Under the pieces are notes generated by a model. That model was not told the DNA's origin. It did no database searches and saw only the letters and a program-made list of their open reading frames with translations. The position numbers and the translations under genes are program-made. Positions 40,465 to 46,001 of a DNA stretch of 46,001 nt are shown piece after piece. Positions within the stretch are counted from its first letter, which is position 1, and every line of letters starts with the position of its first letter. Source of the stretch: DASUFE01 sp036274675. Its GTDB lineage: Bacteria > Pseudomonadota > Gammaproteobacteria > HTCC5015. The stretch lies in the NCBI GenBank assembly GCA_036274675.1, contig DASUFE010000063.1:1-46001 (forward strand). The letters run 5' to 3'.

Positions 40465-40908
40465 TTACATAAAACCGTTGATGCGGGCCGCCAGGTTTTC
40501 CAGGCAGCTCTGCCAGCCCTGGCTATGATGGTCAGCCGAGGCCTGGTCGGCAAAGCGTTCATGAATCAATACCAGTTCGGTGCCGTTGTCCTTGTCGCGC
40601 AATTCGATCGTAACCAGCGTTTCATGCCGCTCCGGCCCTTCCCAACCCCAGGTGAACACCAGTTTCTCGTTGGGGATTATTTCCCGGTAGATGCCGAAAG
40701 CCGTGTGGATTTCACCGCTGCGTTTGCGCATCTGTACTTTATAAGCCCCTCCGACCCGCAGCACCGCTTCCGCCGCGGCCACCGACATATCGGTCGGACA
40801 GAACCATTGCCGCAGCAGGGCCGGGTCGGTCCAGGCCTTGAAAACCTGTTCCCGCCCGGCTGCGATAAGACGGCTCAATCGCAACTGTATATTCTTCGAC
40901 GTGTTCAT
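40465..40908 (-). CDS. SRPBCC/AHSA1-family protein
   Basis: This is a 147-residue protein from ATG 40908; AAGGAG is five bases upstream, making it better than the adjacent ATG at 40911. The family pattern is clear: LSRLIAAGREQVFKAWTDPALLRQWFCP, GGAYKVQMR, FTWGWEGPERHETLVTIELRDKDNGTELVLIHERF and the final GWQSCLENLAARI. These START-like small proteins bind hydrophobic ligands. The start overlaps the ArsR stop (TGATG), a very common ArsR-SRPBCC pair. The ligand is unknown. Confidence 0.9.
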   Translation of the reverse strand: MNTSKNIQLRLSRLIAAGREQVFKAWTDPALLRQWFCPTDMSVAAAEAVLRVGGAYKVQMRKRSGEIHTAFGIYREIIPNEKLVFTWGWEGPERHETLVTIELRDKDNGTELVLIHERFADQASADHHSQGWQSCLENLAARINGFM

Positions 40909-41237
40909 CATTGCTCCTTTTCCAGAAGATTCTGCAAGGCATCCAGACGTCCCTCCCAGTATTGCCGGTAATGCGCCAGCCATTCCTCGGCGCTCAGCAG
41001 CGCCTCGGCATTGAGACTCATCAGATACGTCGTTCCCTGCTTCTCACGGCGGATCAGGCCGGCCCGCTCCAGCACTTTCAGATGCTTCGAAACCGCCGCC
41101 AGGGACATCCGGAAAGGGCGCGCGATCTCGGAAACCGACAGGGATTTACTTGCGATGCGTTTGATAATGCTGCGCCGCGTGCCATCGGCCAGCGCATGGA
41201 ACAGTAAATCGAGCGAGTCTGCGGTTAATTCAACCAT
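40908..41237 (-). CDS. ArsR-family winged-helix repressor
   Basis: This is a 109-residue regulator from ATG 41237 (MVELTADSLDLLFHALADGTRRSI), the usual start of this subfamily; the frame extends ten codons further. The winged helix includes 'LSVSEIARPFRMSLAAVSKHLKVLERAGLIRREKQGTTYLMSL'. It lacks the Cys clusters of metal sensors, so it belongs to the ArsR group paired with SRPBCC proteins. Two TTCAAC-type inverted repeats overlap and precede its start, pointing to autorepression. It is the first gene of an ArsR, SRPBCC and DUF1579-like operon. Confidence 0.9.
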   Translation of the reverse strand: MVELTADSLDLLFHALADGTRRSIIKRIASKSLSVSEIARPFRMSLAAVSKHLKVLERAGLIRREKQGTTYLMSLNAEALLSAEEWLAHYRQYWEGRLDALQNLLEKEQ

Positions 41238-41287
41238 TGAGTTGAATAGTAGCACCGAGAATTCCATTATTCAACCAAATAGTTAAA
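41229..41287 (-). promoter_or_regulatory. Two inverted repeats, probable ArsR operators
   Basis: TTCAAC-N6-GTTGAA (41229-41246) overlaps the ArsR start codon. TTCAAC-N6-GTTAAA (41270-41287) lies upstream. The shared arms and spacing suggest two binding sites for the encoded repressor. Confidence 0.65.
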
Positions 41288-41458
41288 TAAAGAGCCACGG
41301 TATTAAAAAACCCGCTTCAGACCCGGCCCTACGTCCGAAATATGGCTGGCAAAAACCCGGGAAAGTATGGGTTCATCTATAAGGCTCAGCATGAAATACT
41401 CCGCATGTCGCGAGTGGCGAGAAAGAACGGGTTATTGATGAGCGCAGCAATTTTGAAA

Positions 41459-41920
41459 ATGCAAATATTGGTCGATGCCGATGCTTGCCCCAACGTAATT
41501 AAAGAGATCCTGTTTAAAACCGCCGAACGCATGCAAATCCCTTTAACGCTGGTGGCCAATCAGGCTTTAACCGTGCCGCGCTCGAAATTCATCAAATCGA
41601 TACGCGTCCCATCCGGCTTCGATATCGCCGACAACGAGATCGTGAAACAAGCGGTCTCTGGAGATCTCGTCATTACCGCCGACATTCCCCTGGCGGCCGC
41701 GGCGGTTGCCAAAGGGGCTTACGCCCTCAACCCGCGCGGCGAATTCTATACCGCCGAAAATATCCGGGAACGGCTCAACCTGCGCGACTTCATGGACACG
41801 CTGCGCGCCAGCGGCGTCGACACCGGCGGACCCGCGGCCTTCAGCCTGGCCGATCGCCGTGCCTTCGCCAATGAACTCGACCGCTTTATCACACTCCACT
41901 TGAAAAGCACTCGCCGCTGA
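41459..41920 (+). CDS. yaiI: YaiI/YqxD-family protein (UPF0178, DUF188)
   Basis: This is a 153-residue protein from ATG 41459 (MQILVDADACPNVIKEILFKTAERM), which matches the family's usual start; upstream ATGs (41342, 41438) add unlikely residues. Conserved blocks are VDADACP, LVANQAL, DNEIVKQAVSGDLVITADIPLAA, ALNPRGEFYT and RDFMDTLRASGVDTGGP. It has a PIN-like fold with acidic residues expected to bind metal, and is a putative nuclease whose function is unproven. It is divergent from the ArsR operon and in line with the RNase H-like gene. Confidence 0.9.
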   Translation: MQILVDADACPNVIKEILFKTAERMQIPLTLVANQALTVPRSKFIKSIRVPSGFDIADNEIVKQAVSGDLVITADIPLAAAAVAKGAYALNPRGEFYTAENIRERLNLRDFMDTLRASGVDTGGPAAFSLADRRAFANELDRFITLHLKSTRR

Positions 41921-41967
41921 GGACGGGGTCCAGCTCCGGACAACAGCGCGGGTATTAAGGACCCAGT

Positions 41968-42504
41968 ATGCCAAGTGAAGCAAATAAAAACGGTTTATCG
42001 AGAAATGAACAGCTTTGCATCTTCTCGGATGCAAGCGTCGATTCGAAACTGGCAACCGGTTTTGGCGCTTACCTCGCCGTCGCGGAAAGCGAACTGGGGC
42101 TCATCGATAGCGAAGCCGATATTCTGCACGGCCGGCTTAAGATCAGGCAGTTCACGGCGACAGCGCCCACTCCGCTGGAAATTGAAACGATGCTGTGGGC
42201 ATTGCAGGAAGTCATGTCCCGGCCGCCGGGGGACATTATCCTGTTCACCGACTCGCAGAGCATGATCGATCTGCCCCGCCGCAGAAACCGGCTGGAGCGA
42301 TCCGGCTTCACCGGCTCAGCTTCCGGCAAAACCTTAAAACACGCCGCGCTGTATCAGGCTTTCTACCAGGCGCAGGACCGGCTGGGATTCAAACTCGTGA
42401 AACTCAAAGGCCATCTCAAGCGCGCCGACAAAACACGATTCGACCGGATATTTTCGTACGTGGACAAGGCCTCCCGAAAGGCCTTGCGGGAGTATCGAAA
42501 ATGA
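41968..42504 (+). CDS. RNase H-like protein
   Basis: This is a 178-residue protein with AAGGA seven bases before the ATG. The order of blocks suggests an RNase H fold: IFSDASVDSKLATGFGAYLA (first Asp), TPLEIETMLWALQEVM (Glu), IILFTDSQSMIDLPRRR (second Asp) and VKLKGHLKRADKTRFDRIFSYVDKASRKALR (His and final Asp). It is a divergent RNase H-like family, not rnhA or rnhB, and its activity is untested. It sits 47 bases after the YaiI-like gene and may be co-transcribed with it, giving two candidate nucleases together. A double hairpin follows. Confidence 0.75.
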   Translation: MPSEANKNGLSRNEQLCIFSDASVDSKLATGFGAYLAVAESELGLIDSEADILHGRLKIRQFTATAPTPLEIETMLWALQEVMSRPPGDIILFTDSQSMIDLPRRRNRLERSGFTGSASGKTLKHAALYQAFYQAQDRLGFKLVKLKGHLKRADKTRFDRIFSYVDKASRKALREYRK

Positions 42505-42511
42505 AAATTTC

Positions 42512-42579
42512 ACATCCCCCTACGCTTCGCGTTTCCCCCTTCGGTACGAAGGGGGATGGCCGAAGGCCAAGGGGGATGT
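42512..42579. repeat. Nested inverted repeat (REP-like or terminator) after the RNase H-like gene
   Basis: Outer arms ACATCCCCCT (42512-42521) and AGGGGGATGT (42570-42579) enclose a perfect inner hairpin CCCCCTTCG-GTA-CGAAGGGGG (42535-42555). GGCCGAAGGCC also lies inside. Such C-rich nested palindromes are typical of dispersed intergenic repeats. Confidence 0.7.
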
Positions 42580-42650
42580 TTCAATCCCCAATCGATTAAG
42601 CACCGCCCCTTTGCTAGAATGCGCGACATCCTTCCCACGTGGTCTTTAAT

Positions 42651-43991
42651 GTGTTCAATACCCTCTCCCTGCATACCTTCATAGCCAAGGCGCTGGCCAA
42701 GCTGGAAATCACCGAGCCTACGCCCGTACAGCGCGCGGCCATTCCGCCCGCCCTCAAACACAAGGACCTGCTGGTGAGCGCGGAAACCGGCAGCGGCAAG
42801 ACCATCGCCTTCCTGCTGCCCACGCTGCAGCGGCTGTTGACTCATCCGGATCCGAAAACCGGCACGCGGGCGCTGATCCTGGTGCCCACGCGCGAACTGG
42901 CCCGGCAGATCTACGACCACTGCATGGCGCTGGCCAGCTACACGGATTTCACCTGCGGACTGATCATCGGCGGCGAGGACTATAAGAAGCAGATGTTGCT
43001 GCTGCGCAGGAATCCCGAAATCATCATCGCCACTCCGGGCCGCATCAAGGCGCAGATCGAGAGCGGCTCCACGTTCCTGGCCGACCTCGAAGTGCTGATC
43101 CTGGACGAAGCCGACCGCATGCTGGATATGGGTTTCAGCGAAGACGTACTGCATATCGCCGAACACTGCAATCCGGAACGGCAGACGCTGCTCTACTCCG
43201 CGACCCTGAACCATCAAGGCATCCGCGGCGTGGCGCAGCGGATCCTGCGCGAGCCGGAAGTGCTGACGCTCAACACCGTGCAGGACAAGCACGGCGATAT
43301 CAAGCAGCAGGTGATACTCGCCGACAACCCCGGCCACAAGGCGCAATTACTGCGCTGGCTGCTCGAACACGAGAAGTTCGACAAAGCCCTGATCTTCACC
43401 AACACGCGCGCCCTGTCCGACAGCCTGGGCCAGGAGCTCATGAGCCACGGGCATCGCACCGGCATCCTGCACGGCGACATGGAACAGCAGCAGCGCAATC
43501 AGGTGATGGACCGCCTGCGCCAGGGCAATATCAAGGTTTTGGTCGCCACCGACGTGGCCGCGCGCGGGCTGGACGTGGAAGGCATCGACCTGGTGGTGAA
43601 TTTCGAAATGCCGCGCAACGGCCATGACTATGTGCATCGCATCGGCCGTACCGGTCGCGCCGGCAGGAAGGGCCTCGCAATTTCGCTGATCAGCCACAAT
43701 GAATGGAACATCAAGGCCGGCATTGAAAAGTATCTGCGGCAACGCTTCACGCCGCGCACGATCAAGGAACTGGAAGGCGCCTACCACGGGCCGGACAAAG
43801 TCAAAAAATCCGGCAAGGCCGCCGGCGCGCCGAAGTCGAAACGCAAAGCAGACGCCGCGAAAAAGAAAAAAGACAAAGTCAAAGACAAGGCCAGCGAACG
43901 CCACCGCAACAAAAAAAACATCGGCAAACGGCGCCAGCCCAGCAGACCCCTTTCTTCGGCAAACACGGGAAAACCCCCGAAGAAGACATAA
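42651..43991 (+). CDS. srmB: DEAD-box RNA helicase, SrmB-like
   Basis: This is a 446-residue helicase. I prefer GTG 42651 (MFNTLSLHTFIAKALAKLEITEPTPVQ), where family alignment begins; GTG 42639 is also in frame, and no Shine-Dalgarno decides. Motifs in order are the Q-motif EPTPVQ, SAETGSGKT, PTRELA, TPGR, DEADRMLDMGF, SAT, ATDVAARGLDV and HRIGRTGRAGR. The C-terminus is Lys-rich, and KDKASERHRNKKNIGKRRQPS closely matches the end of E. coli SrmB. SrmB acts in early assembly of the 50S ribosomal subunit. The family is certain; SrmB orthology is likely but a related helicase cannot be excluded. Confidence 0.9.
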   Translation: MFNTLSLHTFIAKALAKLEITEPTPVQRAAIPPALKHKDLLVSAETGSGKTIAFLLPTLQRLLTHPDPKTGTRALILVPTRELARQIYDHCMALASYTDFTCGLIIGGEDYKKQMLLLRRNPEIIIATPGRIKAQIESGSTFLADLEVLILDEADRMLDMGFSEDVLHIAEHCNPERQTLLYSATLNHQGIRGVAQRILREPEVLTLNTVQDKHGDIKQQVILADNPGHKAQLLRWLLEHEKFDKALIFTNTRALSDSLGQELMSHGHRTGILHGDMEQQQRNQVMDRLRQGNIKVLVATDVAARGLDVEGIDLVVNFEMPRNGHDYVHRIGRTGRAGRKGLAISLISHNEWNIKAGIEKYLRQRFTPRTIKELEGAYHGPDKVKKSGKAAGAPKSKRKADAAKKKKDKVKDKASERHRNKKNIGKRRQPSRPLSSANTGKPPKKT

Positions 43992-43997
43992 AAAAGT

Positions 43998-44113
43998 CTC
44001 TCGCCAAGGCGCAAAGACGCCAAGTGTTCAATTTAAAAAATCACAATAGTAGGTTGATGTAAGCGAAAGTTCTTTTGTTTTAGAACCTTTACGTCTTCGC
44101 GGCTTGGCGAGAG
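43998..44113. repeat. Palindromic CGCCAAGGCGCAAAG repeat after the helicase gene
   Basis: Left arm CTCTCGCCAAGGCGCAAAG... (43998-44024) is inverted at 44087-44113 (CTTTACGTCTTCGC...GGCGAGAG) with about 62 bases between. Six T follow at 44119-44124, so it may also end helicase transcription. Similar repeats are dispersed in many environmental genomes. Confidence 0.75.
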
Positions 44114-44242
44114 CAAGGTTTTTTATTCTTGAAATTTCTCGGCCTCGCCTGCAAGCTAGCTCCGCCTATATATAAGGTATGAACGACATAAGTAGTTTGC
44201 CGTGCGTACCAACACATTGTCATAAATCGGAGGGGAATAATA

Positions 44243-45445
44243 ATGAAGCAGCAGTCAGACCGGCGGAGCCCGGCGCATCTTGCCTGGAAAATCCTTTTCA
44301 TCGGCGCAGTACTCTTCTGCAAACCCGCGCTCGCGGTATGGGAAACGGTGATTCCCGAAACCTCGCTCGACAACTACGCGAACTTCGAAGCGCAGTGGAA
44401 TTATCTCTACCCCTGGGGCTCGGACCACAACGGCACCGCCCGCATGTACGGCAGCGCCACGGATCACAACCATATCTTCATTAACAACGGCGTGCTCTCG
44501 CTGCTCGCCGCCCGCATCAACTGGGACGAGGGCGCCAGCAGCGCGAGCCCGCATCTGCCGATCCACTACCACTCGGGCGCCGTGCACGCCAGGCAGCAGG
44601 TGCTGATCAACGATCAATTCCCCAATTACGAAGTGCGCGCGCGCATCCAGGCGCCTTCCGCGCCCGGCACCTGGCCCGCGTTCTGGTTGACCGGCGCGAC
44701 CAGCTGGCCGCCCGAGAGTGACATCATGGAATTCAAGGGCAGCACCGTGAACTGGCAGAACACCTATGACGGCAGCTGGCAGAGCCTGGGCACCACCGTC
44801 AACAGCCCCGGCAGCTGGCACACCTACCGCGTGTGGATGACCAAGGCCAGCGCGACCGACGTCAACATCCACTACTACATCGACGACGTCTGGAAGACGC
44901 AGCATCTGGCCAGGAATTTCGTCAACAAGCCGATGTGGATCATCCTCAACCTGCAGATGGAAGGTTCCTCCGGCTCCTCGGGCCCGGGCGGCAACACCCA
45001 GATGAACGTGGACTGGGTTTACATGGGGCGCAGCAACGAAAGCGGCGGCAGCTCCTCGAGTTCTTCGAGCAGCTCAAGCTCGTCTTCAAGCAGTTCGAGT
45101 TCTTCATCGAGCAGCAGCTCTTCGAGTTCATCGAGCTCCAGCAGCTCTTCATCGAGCAGTTCGAGCTCCTCGACCTCGGGCGGCGGAACCTGCACCGATA
45201 TCAAAACCGGCGGCCAGTCCGGCAATTTCAATACGACGGGGCCCTACTGCTTCCGTGTGCAGAGCGCCGTCAACGGTTGGGGCGTCTCCAACTTCCAGGG
45301 ACGCAGTATCTCCGTCACCGTAAACGGCAGCGGCACCGCGGTCACCACCGCCGGCGCCCCGCTCCCGGCCAAGAGTTCGACGGCTTATTACCACTTCAAC
45401 AGCAGCGCGGGACAATATTCCTGGGCTTCGATTTATTGGTGGTAG
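44243..45445 (+). CDS. Secreted GH16 glycoside hydrolase with poly-Ser linker and C-terminal module
   Basis: This is a 400-residue secreted enzyme. GGAGGGG lies seven bases upstream, and a signal peptide ends near PALAV. The GH16 domain covers about 35-265 with the catalytic ExDxxE as ESDIMEF (Glu158, Asp160, Glu163) after WPAFWLTGATSWPP. GH16 enzymes cut beta-1,3, beta-1,4 or mixed glucans and galactans, and the exact substrate is not decided here. About 41 consecutive Ser follow (45050-45172), the linker style of Cellvibrio and Saccharophagus. The C-terminal domain of about 80 residues (CTDIKTGGQSGNFNTTG...YCFRVQ...SWASIYWW) has two Cys and terminal aromatics, like a small carbohydrate-binding module. 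Confidence 0.9.
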   Translation: MKQQSDRRSPAHLAWKILFIGAVLFCKPALAVWETVIPETSLDNYANFEAQWNYLYPWGSDHNGTARMYGSATDHNHIFINNGVLSLLAARINWDEGASSASPHLPIHYHSGAVHARQQVLINDQFPNYEVRARIQAPSAPGTWPAFWLTGATSWPPESDIMEFKGSTVNWQNTYDGSWQSLGTTVNSPGSWHTYRVWMTKASATDVNIHYYIDDVWKTQHLARNFVNKPMWIILNLQMEGSSGSSGPGGNTQMNVDWVYMGRSNESGGSSSSSSSSSSSSSSSSSSSSSSSSSSSSSSSSSSSSSSSSSTSGGGTCTDIKTGGQSGNFNTTGPYCFRVQSAVNGWGVSNFQGRSISVTVNGSGTAVTTAGAPLPAKSSTAYYHFNSSAGQYSWASIYWW

Positions 45446-45473
45446 CCGAGTCCGCTGATTAAAGCTCATCACG

Positions 45474-45499
45474 AAGGGGAGCCCCTGGCTCCCCTTTTT
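45474..45499 (+). terminator. Terminator after the GH16 gene
   Basis: AAGGGGAGCC (45474-45483) pairs with GGCTCCCCTT (45487-45496) around CCT, followed by a T-run to 45499. It lies 28 bases after the stop. Confidence 0.9.
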
Positions 45500-45577
45500 A
45501 TTCGCGACGGGGCATGCCAAAACCTTAATAAAAAGCAGCATCCGTATCGCCCCCTGTCAAAAGTCAACCCCCAGATA

Positions 45578-45590
45578 AGTCCGGCTTTAA
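45578..45590 (+). promoter_or_regulatory. Copy of the cellulase-locus motif upstream of the CBM2 gene
   Basis: AGTCCGGCTTTAA (45578-45590) shares AGTCCGGCTTT exactly with the copy at 21008-21018 in the GH9/symporter control region. It lies about 140 bases upstream of the 45730 start, as an operator or activator site would. Confidence 0.45.
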
Positions 45591-45729
45591 AAACGTTTAC
45601 ATGGACGAACGCCGTCCCACTGCCCGGTTAGCATTTCCTGGCATGAGGCCGAGTGCGGAGCACCGGGTAAATCGAACCGGCTCTCCGGGCGCATTTTAAA
45701 TATCAAAAAAACATCATGGAGGGGTTTCG

Positions 45730-46001
45730 ATGAATTCATTTTTTAAAATCGGTGCGCTGCTTGGCGGCCTGATGCTGGGCCAGCAGGCATTCGCCGCCGT
45801 GACATGCAGCACCATATCGTCTCCCGGCAGCTCTTTCTTCCAGACGGACGTGAATATCACCAACAGCGGCGCCACGGCGCTTAGCGGCTGGACGATCAAT
45901 GTAACCTTCCCCGAACCGGTCACGGTGAGAGTCGCATTTAACACGACAAACTGGGCGGCCGACACCGGCACCACCTTCTCGTTCAGCAACTGCTGCAGTT
46001 T
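45730..46001 (+). CDS. N-terminal part of a secreted protein with a CBM2-like module (runs off the window)
   Basis: ATG 45730 has GGAGGGG about six bases upstream, and the frame stays open to base 46001 (90 residues). A signal peptide ends near QQAFAA. The next domain fits a family 2 carbohydrate-binding module: a Cys near the start, 'VNITNSGATALSGWTINVTFPEPVTV', 'NTTNWAADTGTTFSFSN'. CBM2 modules bind crystalline cellulose or xylan. A catalytic domain may follow beyond the window, or it may be a binding-only protein. It follows the GH16 gene and carries the shared TCCGG motif upstream. Confidence 0.8.
   Translation, partial: MNSFFKIGALLGGLMLGQQAFAAVTCSTISSPGSSFFQTDVNITNSGATALSGWTINVTFPEPVTVRVAFNTTNWAADTGTTFSFSNCCS

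Noticed and set aside
45050..45175. Short repeats suggesting a CRISPR array or microsatellite
   Set aside because: They are Ser codons of a protein linker in frame with GH16; there are no spacers.

Overview
The window looks like the chromosome of a Gammaproteobacterium that degrades plant cell walls, probably near Cellvibrio, Saccharophagus or Teredinibacter. The pointers are a run of about 41 serines linking a GH16 enzyme to a small C-terminal module, two GH9 cellulases, a cellobiose phosphorylase, an SrmB-type helicase and a creBCD locus. Placement is inference from gene content only. About 32 protein genes are supported. I see no rRNA, tRNA, CRISPR array, transposase or phage gene.

Layout. 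1-1700: the start of an unrecognised secreted or anchored protein and an autotransporter-type beta-barrel. 2179-12030: three tandem paralogous secreted subtilases with growing cadherin-like arrays, followed by a periplasmic FecR-domain protein. 12201-17717: a PspA-like, membrane-protein and vWA operon facing a two-component system, with a CpxR-box-like GTAAA repeat between them. 17957-27606: a cellulose/cellobiose locus. A secreted GH9 cellulase with two CBM4/9-like modules and a His-rich tail is divergent from an overlapping operon of Na+/solute symporter, GH94 cellobiose phosphorylase and GH9 lipoprotein. The shared intergenic region holds five copies of a TCCGG-TTTG motif. 27924-29948: an ICMT-like membrane methyltransferase and a Cys-rich copper-storage-type protein. 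30090-37585: a minus-strand run of nfeD-short, two SPFH proteins, nfeD-long, creB, creC and creD. 37670-39738: a PAS histidine kinase with a single-domain response regulator. 39909-41237: an ArsR, SRPBCC and DUF1579-like operon. 41459-43991: a YaiI/UPF0178 protein, an RNase H-like protein and an SrmB-like helicase. 44243-46001: a GH16 glycoside hydrolase and the start of a CBM2-type secreted protein.

How the genes may work together. The central locus reads as a complete cellulose-to-cellobiose route. Secreted GH9 cuts cellulose, the GH9 lipoprotein trims oligosaccharides at the envelope, the symporter imports the product, and GH94 splits cellobiose with phosphate to save ATP. An 11-base match to its operator-like motif lies upstream of the CBM2 protein at the right end, which suggests a shared regulon. 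The other half of the window is rich in envelope-stress and membrane-organisation genes (PspA, SPFH/NfeD, CreBCD and three histidine kinases). The best candidates for something little described are the repeated operator motif, the subtilase triplet, the PspA/vWA module with its kinase, and the His-rich secreted enzymes.
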